The notes under the pieces were generated by a model, which worked only from the letters and a program-made list of their open reading frames with translations, ran no database searches and had not been told where the DNA came from. The position numbers were made by a program, and so were the translations under genes. DNA of 35,450 nucleotides, taken from Klebsiella pneumoniae (GTDB lineage Bacteria; Pseudomonadota; Gammaproteobacteria; Eutrophobiales; Eutrophobiaceae). Positions 9,550-17,670 of the stretch are shown one piece after another. How positions within the stretch are numbered: position 1 is the first letter of the stretch; every line of letters starts with the position of its first letter. Location: the NCBI GenBank assembly GCA_945870865.1, contig CAMBTO010000017.1, positions 1-35,450 of the forward strand, written 5' to 3'.

Positions 9550-10645
9550 ATGGAAATTACCTCAGTCATCGCGCACATCAAGGATATCAAGGGAAGGACC
9601 GAATCCCTTAGGGGGTATCTTTGAATACGATCTCAAATCTGAAAGACTGGTAGAAGTCACCCGCGAACTTGAGCTGCCGAACGTCTGGGATGTCCCGGAA
9701 CGTGCGCAGGCTCTGGGCAAGGAACGTGCTGCCCTCGAAAATATTGTCAGGACCATCACCACACTGACCTCTGGCATCGATGAGGCAGAAGAACTGTTGG
9801 CCATGGCGAGGGAAGAGAACGATCCGGATACCGTCGCTGAAGTGGACCGTGATCTGGATCAGTTGCAGAAAAAACTCGAAGAGCTTGAATTCCGCCGCAT
9901 GTTCTCCGGCGAGATGGACCAGAGTAATGCGTTTCTCGACATCCAGGCCGGATCCGGTGGTACCGAGGCACAGGACTGGGCGGAGATGATGTTGCGCATG
10001 TTCACCCGCTGGGGTGAGGCGCACGGGTTTGGCATTGAACTGGTAGAAGTCTCCCCCGGTGATGTTGCCGGGATCAAGAGCGCAACAATCAAATATACTG
10101 GCGATTACGCCTATGGCTGGCTCAGGACCGAGACTGGTGTACACCGTCTGGTACGCAAGTCACCGTTTGACTCCGGCAACCGGCGCCATACCTCGTTTGC
10201 CTCGGTCTTTGTTGCACCGGAAATTGATGACGATATCGATATTGACATCAATCCGGCTGACCTGCGGATTGATACCTACCGTGCCAGTGGTGCGGGTGGA
10301 CAACACGTGAACAAGACCGATTCAGCCATTCGGATTACGCATATTCCCAGCGGTATCGTCGTGCAGTGCCAGTCTGACCGTTCACAGCACAAGAACCGCG
10401 ACAGTGCGCACAAGCAGTTACGTGCGAAATTGTATGAAATGGAAATGCAGAAGCGGATGGCAGAGCAGCAGAAACTGGAAGAAACCAAGTCGGACATCGG
10501 CTGGGGCAGCCAAATCCGCTCCTATGTGCTCGATCAGTCCCGTATCAAGGACCTGCGTACCGGTGTCGAAATCACCAATACCCAGTCCGTGCTCGACGGT
10601 AATCTCGACAAGTTCATGGAAGCGAGTCTGAAGGCGGGTATTTAA
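9550..10645 (+). CDS. prfB: peptide chain release factor 2, expressed by programmed +1 frameshift
   Basis: RF2 recognises UGA and UAA stop codons and triggers peptide release. Translation starts at ATG 9550, runs 24 codons to an in-frame TGA (9622-9624) and must slip +1 at CTT to continue in the frame that ends with TAA at 10643-10645. The joined product is 364 residues, one fewer than E. coli RF2. The stop-codon recognition tripeptide Ser-Pro-Phe is at about 204-206 and the hydrolysis motif Gly-Gly-Gln at 249-251 within [11 protein letters not shown]. The span given crosses the frameshift, so it is not a single open frame. It sits between recJ and lysS; a palindromic repeat separates it from lysS. 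Confidence 0.97.
9610..9625 (+). promoter_or_regulatory. prfB: prfB autoregulatory +1 frameshift site
   Basis: The internal Shine-Dalgarno-like AGGGGG (9610-9615) is followed by TAT, then the slippery CTT and the stop TGA (9619-9624), the same core arrangement as in E. coli prfB. When RF2 is scarce the ribosome pauses at TGA and slips forward one base, reading GAA at 9623. This makes RF2 synthesis self-correcting. Confidence 0.96.
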
Positions 10646-10687
10646 CCAGGGTGGTATAATTCTACATATTATAATACAGGCTAAAGT

Positions 10688-10780
10688 CGTCATGCCGGGT
10701 GTAGTCCCTTATCCAGTAGCATAAGATCCGCCTGCAGGTGGAACATTATCTTACTGGATTCTGGCGTTCGCCAGAATGAC
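10688..10780. repeat. REPIN-like intergenic palindromic element, copy 2
   Basis: This 93-base element shares its ends and right arm with the copy at 5413-5506: CGTCAT at 10688, ATTCTGGCG/CGCCAGAAT with a TT loop (10758-10777), and ATGAC at 10776-10780. ATCCAGTA (10711-10718) pairs with TACTGGAT (10752-10759), an 8-bp inner stem. The left hairpin is degenerate here (GCCGGG without a clean partner). It fills most of the prfB-lysS gap. Confidence 0.7.
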
Positions 10781-10835
10781 ATGAGTGACTAAGCGACAAT
10801 AAACGACAATGATGCTATCGGTGAAATAACAAATC

Positions 10836-12338
10836 ATGACAGACGAAAATCACAGTACCGAAGAAGATCTGATTGCCCAGCGTCGCGGCCATCTCCAGCG
10901 TTTGCGTGATACCGGCATTGCCTATCCGAATGATTTTAAACGTGACTCGCTCGCGGCTGATCTGCACAAGCAGTATGACAGTATCGACAAGGACGAACTG
11001 GAACAGAAACGTATCCAGGTAAAACTGGCTGGCCGCATGATGAGCCGACGGGTTATGGGCAAGGCCTCTTTTGCTGATTTGCAGGATATGTCCGGCCGCC
11101 TCCAGCTGTTTGTGAAAAAGGATGCCGTATCCGAACAGGCCTACGAAGAATTCAAACAGTATGACCTCGGCGATATTATCGGCGCAGAAGGTTATCTTTT
11201 TATTACCAAAACCGGTGAGTTATCACTGCATGTCGATTCCATTCGTTTGCTGACGAAGTCACTGCGGCCATTACCCGAAAAATTCCACGGCCTGACGGAT
11301 CTGGAGACCCGCTACCGCCAGCGTTATCTGGATCTGCTGACCAACGAACAGACGCGGCGAGTGTTTGCCGTCCGCACCCGGGTGATCAACTTTATCCGTG
11401 ATTATCTGGGTCGTTGCGGGTTTGTCGAGGTGGAGACCCCGATGATGCACCCGGTCCCCGGTGGCGCAACGGCCCGGCCGTTCAAGACACATCATAATGC
11501 ACTGGATATGGAACTGTACCTGCGTATCGCGCCGGAGTTGTATCTGAAGCGGCTGCTGGTCGGCGGGATGGAGAAGGTATTCGAGATCAACCGCAGCTTC
11601 CGTAACGAGGGACTGTCCCCGCGCCATAACCCTGAATTCAGCATGCTGGAGTTTTACCAGGCCTATGCTGATTACAATGACCTGATTGACCTGTCCGAGG
11701 ACATGTTGCGCAAACTGGTTATCGATCTGACAGGCACAACCTCTGTTACCTCGCAGGGTCACACTTACGATGTGTCACAACCGTTCCGACGCATGACCGT
11801 TATTGAGGCCATCCTCCATTTTAATCCGGAGATGACCCGGGTCGAGCTGTCGGATCTGGCGTCGGCCCGCGCACTGGCAGAAAAACTGAAGATTCACATT
11901 GAACCTAAATACGGTCTGGGCAAGGTACAGATAGAAATCTTCGAGAAAACCGTCGAGACGAAATTGATGGAACCAACGTTCATCACCGCGTACCCGACCG
12001 AGGTCTCACCATTGGCACGTTGTAATGATGCGGACCCGTCGGTGACCGACCGGTTTGAGTTCTTTATCGGCGGACGCGAGATCGCCAACGGTTTCTCCGA
12101 GCTGAATGATCCGGATGATCAGGCCGCACGGTTCCGCAAGCAGGCGCAGGACAAGGATGCCGGTGATCAGGAGGCTATGCATTACGACGAGGATTACATC
12201 ACCGCGCTCGAATACGGTATGCCACCGGCCGCCGGCGAGGGTATTGGTATCGATCGACTGGTTATGTTGCTGACCGACTCGCCGTCGATCCGCGATGTCA
12301 TCCTGTTCCCGCATATGCGGCCAAAAGGTCAGGTTTAG
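10836..12338 (+). CDS. lysS: lysyl-tRNA synthetase, class II
   Basis: The 500-residue enzyme charges tRNA-Lys. An N-terminal OB-fold anticodon-binding domain (about 60-145, including [15 protein letters not shown]) precedes the class II catalytic core. Motif 1 lies around [11 protein letters not shown] (about residues 195-207), motif 2 contains [20 protein letters not shown] (about 256-275), and motif 3 is [11 protein letters not shown] near 468-478. The length matches E. coli LysS (505). The start at 10836 is chosen because [12 protein letters not shown] is the typical acidic start; a GGTGA lies 11 bases upstream. It belongs to the recJ-prfB-lysS group, separated from prfB by the repeat element. 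Confidence 0.97.
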   Translation: MTDENHSTEEDLIAQRRGHLQRLRDTGIAYPNDFKRDSLAADLHKQYDSIDKDELEQKRIQVKLAGRMMSRRVMGKASFADLQDMSGRLQLFVKKDAVSEQAYEEFKQYDLGDIIGAEGYLFITKTGELSLHVDSIRLLTKSLRPLPEKFHGLTDLETRYRQRYLDLLTNEQTRRVFAVRTRVINFIRDYLGRCGFVEVETPMMHPVPGGATARPFKTHHNALDMELYLRIAPELYLKRLLVGGMEKVFEINRSFRNEGLSPRHNPEFSMLEFYQAYADYNDLIDLSEDMLRKLVIDLTGTTSVTSQGHTYDVSQPFRRMTVIEAILHFNPEMTRVELSDLASARALAEKLKIHIEPKYGLGKVQIEIFEKTVETKLMEPTFITAYPTEVSPLARCNDADPSVTDRFEFFIGGREIANGFSELNDPDDQAARFRKQAQDKDAGDQEAMHYDEDYITALEYGMPPAAGEGIGIDRLVMLLTDSPSIRDVILFPHMRPKGQV

Positions 12339-12582
12339 CTTCTTCTGCAAGCGTTGACTTGCATCAAGCTGTCCGGACACACATTATTCCTAAAATCTGC
12401 CACCGGGTTGCAGCATACATAACAGGATGTGGTCGTCCGTGGCGGAGAAGAAATCCTGCAAATGTTACATTCACGGGATATTATTCCCGGTACACTAAAG
12501 ATGTAGTATTACTGTCAACAAGCAGTTAAATAATAAACGACGCTAACCATCTGTATAACTGAGTTTGGGGGAGGGTATGTCC

Positions 12583-14085
12583 ATGAGCTTGACCGGACCG
12601 GATGCGTTTCTGTTTAATGCAGTCGAAATACTGGCGGTCTGTTTCATATTTTTAATCGGACTGGCTGTACTCGGGGTCGTTGTTATTTATATCCATGACG
12701 TCCGTCAGACCCGTCATGCGATCCTGAGAAACTATCCGGTCATCGGCCATTTCCGTTATCTGTTTGAACATCTGGGAGAGTTTTTTCGCCAGTATTTCTT
12801 CGCGATGGATCGCGAGGAGTTGCCGTTTAACCGGGCCCAGCGTTCCTGGTGTTATCGTGCGGCGAAGAACCTCGATAATACGGTTGCATTCGGATCGACG
12901 CGGGATCTGCGCCCGCCCGGCACGATAATGTTTGTCAATTGTCCGTTCCCGACACTGGATGAAGATGCAGTTGAACCAGGACCGGTGACGGTCGGGCCCT
13001 ATTGCAGAACACCCTATACAACATCGTCGTTCTTCAATATCTCTGGCATGAGTTTCGGGGCGATATCAAAACCTGCCGTGCTGGCGCTGTCGAACGGGGC
13101 GCGTATGGCGGGATGCTGGTTGAACACCGGAGAGGGTGGAATGTCTCCCTATCATCTGGAAGGAGGTGCTGACATTATCTTCCAGATCGGGACAGCAAAA
13201 TATGGCGTGCGTGATGCCGAGGGTAATCTGAGCGAACAAAAGTTGCAGGAGGTAGCCGGACATAAACAGGTCAGGATGATCGAGATTAAACTGAGCCAGG
13301 GTGCCAAACCGGGCAAGGGTGGCATATTACCGGGTGGCAAGGTCACGCCGGAGATTGCCAACATACGTGGCATACCGGTGGGACATGATTCCATCAGTCC
13401 GAACCGTCATCTGGACATTGAATCGAACTCGGAACTGCTCGACCAGATTGAGCACATCCGTCGCATTACCGGCAAGCCGGTAGGAATCAAGGCAGTACTT
13501 GGCGCAGTTGGATGGCTGGACAATCTGTTTGAGGAGATCAACTCGCGCGGCATAGAATCAGCGCCGGACTTTTTTACGGTCGACAGTGCTGACGGCGGCA
13601 CCGGTGCGGCACCGATGCCATTGATCGATGGCGTCGGGCTACCGCTACGTGAGAGCCTGCCTTTGCTGGTCGACAAACTGTGTGAGTACGGCCTGCGTGA
13701 GCGGGTCAAGGTGATTGCGTCAGGTAAACTCATTACCCCGACGAATGTGGCCTGGGCATTATGTGTCGGTGCTGATTTTATCAACTCTGCCCGTGGTTTT
13801 ATGTTCGCACTCGGTTGTATCCAGGCACTGCAATGTAACAAGAACACCTGTCCGACCGGTATAACCACACACGACCTTGACCTGCAAAAAGGCCTGAATC
13901 CAGAGGACAAGGCCGTGCGCGTGATGTATTACCAGAAAAACATGGTGAAAGAGGTCGGTATCATTGCCCATTCCTGTGGTGTGCGTGAACCGCGGCAGCT
14001 GCGTCGTCACCATGCCAGAATCGTGACCGAGACCGGGCTGTCAATTCCGTTGAACAAATTACATCCGGATGTGATCCATCACTGA
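12583..14085 (+). CDS. membrane-anchored FMN-binding glutamate synthase family protein
   Basis: The 500-residue protein carries the FMN and 3Fe-4S part of the glutamate synthase large subunit but no N-terminal glutaminase domain and no C-terminal glucosyl-hydrolase-like domain. The iron-sulphur ligands follow the family spacing C-x5-C-x4-C at Cys412, Cys418 and Cys423, ending in NTCPTGITTHD. An FMN-site-like DSADGGTGAAP lies near residue 345. Residues about 8-35 form a hydrophobic helix, so it is probably tethered to the inner membrane. The start at 12583 places the GGGGGAGGG Shine-Dalgarno run seven bases upstream; ATG 12577 would be too close. Without a glutaminase domain, whether it makes glutamate from free ammonia or does another flavin reaction is unknown. 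Its stop overlaps the next gene as TGATG. Confidence 0.9.
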   Translation: MSLTGPDAFLFNAVEILAVCFIFLIGLAVLGVVVIYIHDVRQTRHAILRNYPVIGHFRYLFEHLGEFFRQYFFAMDREELPFNRAQRSWCYRAAKNLDNTVAFGSTRDLRPPGTIMFVNCPFPTLDEDAVEPGPVTVGPYCRTPYTTSSFFNISGMSFGAISKPAVLALSNGARMAGCWLNTGEGGMSPYHLEGGADIIFQIGTAKYGVRDAEGNLSEQKLQEVAGHKQVRMIEIKLSQGAKPGKGGILPGGKVTPEIANIRGIPVGHDSISPNRHLDIESNSELLDQIEHIRRITGKPVGIKAVLGAVGWLDNLFEEINSRGIESAPDFFTVDSADGGTGAAPMPLIDGVGLPLRESLPLLVDKLCEYGLRERVKVIASGKLITPTNVAWALCVGADFINSARGFMFALGCIQALQCNKNTCPTGITTHDLDLQKGLNPEDKAVRVMYYQKNMVKEVGIIAHSCGVREPRQLRRHHARIVTETGLSIPLNKLHPDVIHH

Positions 14086-14899
14086 TGGAAAAGCGCTATA
14101 TTGATATCTTGAGGCGTGCGCTGATCCAGGCATACCCTGATCGGACAGACGTTCGCGATGTGCAGTTTGATAGAACTTATGCGCAGGCCTGGCAGGCATT
14201 CGCCAGAATTCTGGGCATAGATACGATCGAACTGGCAAGAATTGTAGCCCCGGTATTCGGAATGGACGTGTCTAATCTGCAGGAGGAGATACCGGCAGAA
14301 ACTGTGGTACTGCTGCCCTGTGTTCGATACTGCGTCAGGATCCCGATATCATCCTGATAGGTGAGATCCGTGATCAGGAGACCGCCGAAATTGCGACCCA
14401 GGCCGCCTTGACCGGGCATCTGGTGCTGTCGACACTGCATGCCAATGATTCCCTGTCTACCATACCCCGTTTGCTCGGGTTAGGTATCTAGCCATCGATC
14501 CTGGCCGATGCGCTGGTGGGCTTGGTCTCACAACGCCTGTGCCGGATGTTATGTGCAAAATGCAAGACAGAAGTAAGTGAACCGTACACTGAAGATGAGC
14601 CGTTGTTTTACCGGATCACACGTCATTATCCGGCACACCGCCCGCTTGGTTGCAATGAGTGTGGTCATTCGGGTTTTCGCGGCCGTCTTCCCGTTGTTGA
14701 TATACTGGAAGTGAACCCACTCTTGCGTGAGGCCATTTCACTCCGGACAACCAGTCTGTCTGCACTGCAACCTTTGCGCGAGGGTGGTCTGCAATCGATG
14801 GCGGTATCCGCCAGCAGACGCATTATCTCGGGTGAAACAACGGTGATGGACGCCTATGCGATGATGGGGCTGCCCATAACGAAACGCATATGCAACTAG
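14085..14899 (+). pseudogene. GspE/PilB-type secretion ATPase remnant (internal deletion, frameshift, nonsense)
   Basis: This was probably a type II secretion or type IV pilus assembly ATPase, normally about 550 residues. Only the ends survive. Frame one (14085 to about 14320) encodes the N-terminal GspE_N-like domain ending near VVLLP. From about 14321, in another frame, the text resumes at the Walker B/His-box part: [34 protein letters not shown] and the tetracysteine zinc motif CAKC...CNEC (residues of the second half). The central region with the Walker A loop is missing, about 250-300 residues. A TAG at 14489-14491 replaces the usual Glu codon (GAG to TAG). Three independent lesions make a working ATPase very unlikely. 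It starts inside the upstream stop codon. Confidence 0.88.
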
Positions 14900-15312
14900 A
14901 TGATCTGGACAACTTTATTTATGCCCTTGGTTCGGAACCCAGTGTGTTGTTAATCAGCCAACATAGCGGGCTGGCCAACCAGATTGGTCAGGGTTTACAG
15001 TCCGAGGGATACCGGATGTTTCATTCCCCGGATCCGGAGAGTGCGAGTGAGTTGCTCAGGCGTGAAGAGCTTATATCCTTCGTGGTACTGGATATCCCTG
15101 ACGATAGCGATTTGGATGATGCAAAACAGCTGTTGCGTCGAACAGCGCGGAACCTCTACTGGTCGCGACTACCTGCACTGGTGTTGTTTCCACCGCATCT
15201 GTCGAGCTATGAACAGGAATTCAGGGACCATGGCATGATTTCACCCTGCCTGACCAAGCCGGTTGATTTCCGCCAGTTCATGCAAAAGATACGCAAGGTA
15301 CAGGCCCGCTAG
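14890..15312 (+). CDS. degenerate response-regulator receiver-like protein
   Basis: The 140-residue protein has the beta-alpha pattern of a CheY-like receiver domain: VLLISQHS (first strand), SFVVLDIPDD with a candidate phosphoacceptor Asp68, ALVLFPPH (fourth strand) and CLTKPVD with the conserved Lys123. The acidic pair that should follow strand one is replaced by SQHS, and the Thr/Ser switch after strand four is not evident, so phosphorylation is doubtful. There is no output domain. It overlaps the 3' end of the GspE-like pseudogene by 10 bases, so it may be a leftover partner of the lost ATPase, though its own frame is intact. Receiver homology is inferred from motifs only. Confidence 0.7.
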   Translation: MQLDDLDNFIYALGSEPSVLLISQHSGLANQIGQGLQSEGYRMFHSPDPESASELLRREELISFVVLDIPDDSDLDDAKQLLRRTARNLYWSRLPALVLFPPHLSSYEQEFRDHGMISPCLTKPVDFRQFMQKIRKVQAR

Positions 15313-15381
15313 ACAACCTTCTCTCAAAATCACATTTCAAGACCTGACCCCGAATCCCGGAAACCGGATGAGAATGATAAG

Positions 15382-16602
15382 CTACTTGTTCTTCTTGCGG
15401 TTCAGGATACGCAATCGCAACGCGTTCAGCTTGATAAAGCCTTCCGCATCTTTCTGGTTGTACGCACCGGCGTCATCTTCAAAGGTGGCGATGGTCTTGT
15501 CGAAAAGGTCGTTGGTGGCGGATTTCCTGCCGGTCACAAACACACTGCCTTTCCACAGTTTCATCCTGACGATACCGTTTACATTCTGCTGGGTTGTATC
15601 AATCAGTGTCTGCAACGCCTGACGTTCCGGGCTGAACCAGTAACCGTTGTAGATCATGCTGGCATAACGCGGCATTAGCTCGTCTTTCAGATGGGCGGTT
15701 TCACGGTCGAGTGTCAGTGATTCAATCGCACGGTGCGCCTTCAACAGAATCGTGCCACCGGGTGTCTCGTAACAACCGCGCGACTTCATGCCGACATAAC
15801 GGTTTTCAACGAGATCCGCGCGGCCGATACCGTGTTTGCCACCGAGGGTGTTTAATGCCACCAGCATTTTTGCTGGTTTCAGCGTCTTGCCATTCAGTGC
15901 GACAGGATCGCCCTGTTTGAATGTAATCTCGATATACTCAGGCTGATTCGGCGCCTTTTTTAATGGCACCGTCCGGCGCCACATCGACTCCTCCGGCTCA
16001 AACCACGGGTCTTCCAGTTCGCCGCCCTCATAGGAGATATGCAGCAGGTTCGCATCCATCGAATAGGGTGAACCTTTCTTGCGCTTTGCCTCGATAGGGA
16101 TATCGTGCCGGTCGGCATAGGCCAGCAGCGTATCGCGCGAGGTCAGGTCCCATTCACGCCAGGGGGCAATAATCTTGATGTCCGGATTGAGTGCATAGGC
16201 GCCGAGTTCAAAGCGGACCTGATCGTTGCCCTTGCCAGTCGCTCCGTGCGAGATAGCATCCGCACCAGTCTTGATTGCAATCTCGACCAGTCGCTTGGCA
16301 ATTAGCGGTCGAGCAATCGAGGTGCCAAGCAGGTATTCACCTTCGTACTGCGCATTGGCCCGAAACATCGGGAATACAAAGTCACGTACAAATTCTTCCT
16401 GCAGGTCTTCGATAAAGATCTGCTTTACGCCCATCTTCTTCGCCTTTTCCCGGGCCGGTGTGAGTTCCTCGCCCTGGCCGATGTCGGCGGTGAAGGTCAC
16501 GACTTCACAGTCGTATTGTTCCACCAGCCATTTGAGGATAACCGAGGTGTCTAGTCCGCCGGAGTAGGCGAGTACAATCTTCTTGATTTTTTGCTTGGCC
16601 AT
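15382..16602 (-). CDS. argG: argininosuccinate synthase
   Basis: ArgG joins citrulline and aspartate with ATP to give argininosuccinate, the penultimate step of arginine synthesis. The 406-residue length is typical of the short, non-E. coli class. The ATP-pyrophosphatase P-loop AYSGGLDTS is at residues 12-20, and the [17 protein letters not shown] stretch with the conserved substrate-binding residues is near 258-275. The start at 16602 gives the family-standard [16 protein letters not shown]. It faces the receiver gene tail-to-tail and is preceded by an inverted repeat in the leader (16631-16660). No other arginine genes are present, so it is probably transcribed alone or from the region upstream. 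Confidence 0.97.
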   Translation of the reverse strand: MAKQKIKKIVLAYSGGLDTSVILKWLVEQYDCEVVTFTADIGQGEELTPAREKAKKMGVKQIFIEDLQEEFVRDFVFPMFRANAQYEGEYLLGTSIARPLIAKRLVEIAIKTGADAISHGATGKGNDQVRFELGAYALNPDIKIIAPWREWDLTSRDTLLAYADRHDIPIEAKRKKGSPYSMDANLLHISYEGGELEDPWFEPEESMWRRTVPLKKAPNQPEYIEITFKQGDPVALNGKTLKPAKMLVALNTLGGKHGIGRADLVENRYVGMKSRGCYETPGGTILLKAHRAIESLTLDRETAHLKDELMPRYASMIYNGYWFSPERQALQTLIDTTQQNVNGIVRMKLWKGSVFVTGRKSATNDLFDKTIATFEDDAGAYNQKDAEGFIKLNALRLRILNRKKNK

Positions 16603-16630
16603 AAATAGTCGTCTTTATCAGTAAATGTGA

Positions 16631-16660
16631 GGGCACAGACCCGAAGTGCTGATCTGTCCC
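16631..16660. repeat. hairpin in the argG leader region
   Basis: GGGCACAGA (16631-16639) pairs with TCTGTCCC (16653-16660) through an eight-base stem with one bulged C. It lies 30 bases upstream of the argG start on the minus strand, inside the likely leader. A related pair of arms is at 16760-16766 and 16791-16798. It could be a regulatory hairpin or a degenerate copy of a repeat family. Confidence 0.45.
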
Positions 16661-16740
16661 AGGGTTCCCTTATTCTGCGCGGGAAAAGCGCCTAATTGTA
16701 ATGCAGGGAAGTCCAAAGATAAACGCGGAATGTGAGGTCT

Positions 16741-16814
16741 GGGGTCAGCTATCCTGGTCGGACAGAGGGCGGATCGACCCGCAGTGAGGGTCTGCCCCGG
16801 GATATTTCCGGGGG
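16741..16814. repeat. GGGGTCAG motif with two adjacent inverted repeats
   Basis: GGGGTCAG begins at 16741. GGACAGA (16760-16766) can pair with TCTGCCCC (16791-16798) and CCCCGG (16795-16800) pairs with CCGGGG (16808-16813) across a 7-base loop, so the two hairpins are mutually exclusive. Read on the minus strand the second hairpin lies 11 bases beyond the hydrolase stop and could slow or end that transcript, although no T-run follows. Confidence 0.4.
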
Positions 16815-16824
16815 CACTGTTATT

Positions 16825-17604
16825 TTAGTCAGCCATCAGGAACCGACGGACCTCTGAAGCCAGTACATCCGGCTTGTCCGCATGCACCCAGTGCCCGGCC
16901 CCGTCGATGCTGACGATTTTAGCCTCGGGAAAATGGGTGGCGATGGCGTCATGATGTTCAGGCAGGACATATTTTGACTGACTGCCTGTCAGAAACAGGC
17001 CCGCCCCGCCAAACTGCTTGTTGATCAGCTCTGGCGGAAACGAACGCAGCTTTTCATAGTTGCTGTGAATTGCATCCAGATTGATCCGCCAGCGGAAGCC
17101 GGACTGCTCGTTCCTGACCAGGTTTTGCAGCAGAAACTGGCGGAGGATGGGATCCTTGATGTCCTGCGCCAGCAGATCGCTAGCTTCTGTACGATTGTTC
17201 AGGCGGGCAACGGGCAGGGCCTCCAGCGCGGTAATCAGTTGATCATGTTTGGGGTTATACACGACCGGTGCAATATCAACGACGATCAGCTTGTCCAGCA
17301 ATTCGGGATATAACAGTGCTGCGGTCATCGCCGTCTTACCACCCATGCTGTGCCCCAGCAGGTTGATAGCGTGGTGGTTTAGTGAAGCCGCAAGTTCCGC
17401 TACATCATTGGCCATTTCTATATAGCCCATCGTCACTGCATGGCCGCTGTCACCATGATTGCGCAGGTCGACCGCGACCAGCTGACCGATACCGGCCAGT
17501 TGCCGTGCGATGCTGAACCAGTTGCGATTCGAACCGAACAGTCCGTGCAGCAGGTAAAATGGCTTGCCTTCACCGTAGATCTGGTAATTCAGTTTGACGG
17601 GCAT
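16825..17604 (-). CDS. alpha/beta hydrolase, YbfF-like esterase
   Basis: The 259-residue protein is an alpha/beta-hydrolase closest in pattern to the YbfF esterases, which hydrolyse short-chain acyl esters including acyl-CoA and palmitoyl derivatives in vitro. The nucleophile is Ser86 in GHSMGG, an oxyanion-hole HGLFGSNRNW motif is at 20-29, and Asp110 in VVDIAP and His238 in GAGHWVHADKP complete the likely triad, with spacing close to the E. coli enzyme. No signal peptide is seen. It follows aceF on the same strand after 66 bases that contain an 11-bp hairpin, so it may be a poorly expressed distal cistron of the pyruvate dehydrogenase operon. The physiological substrate is unknown. Confidence 0.93.
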   Translation of the reverse strand: MPVKLNYQIYGEGKPFYLLHGLFGSNRNWFSIARQLAGIGQLVAVDLRNHGDSGHAVTMGYIEMANDVAELAASLNHHAINLLGHSMGGKTAMTAALLYPELLDKLIVVDIAPVVYNPKHDQLITALEALPVARLNNRTEASDLLAQDIKDPILRQFLLQNLVRNEQSGFRWRINLDAIHSNYEKLRSFPPELINKQFGGAGLFLTGSQSKYVLPEHHDAIATHFPEAKIVSIDGAGHWVHADKPDVLASEVRRFLMAD

Positions 17605-17632
17605 AAACAGTTATCGGGCCGAGGAGTTAACA

Positions 17633-17667
17633 GGGTATACAGCGCAGGCTGTGTACCCCGGGGTCAG
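17633..17667. repeat. 11-bp hairpin plus GGGGTCAG between aceF and the hydrolase
   Basis: GGGTATACAGC (17633-17643) pairs with GCTGTGTACCC (17648-17658) across a four-base loop with one G-T wobble, followed at once by GGGGTCAG (17660-17667). No T-run follows on the minus strand, so it looks more like an intercistronic RNA-stabilising hairpin or a mobile repeat than a terminator. Confidence 0.55.
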
Positions 17668-17670
17668 TGT

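Noticed and set aside
12354-12387. TTGACT and CATTAT as a promoter after lysS
   Set aside because: The spacing is 22 bases, too long for sigma70.
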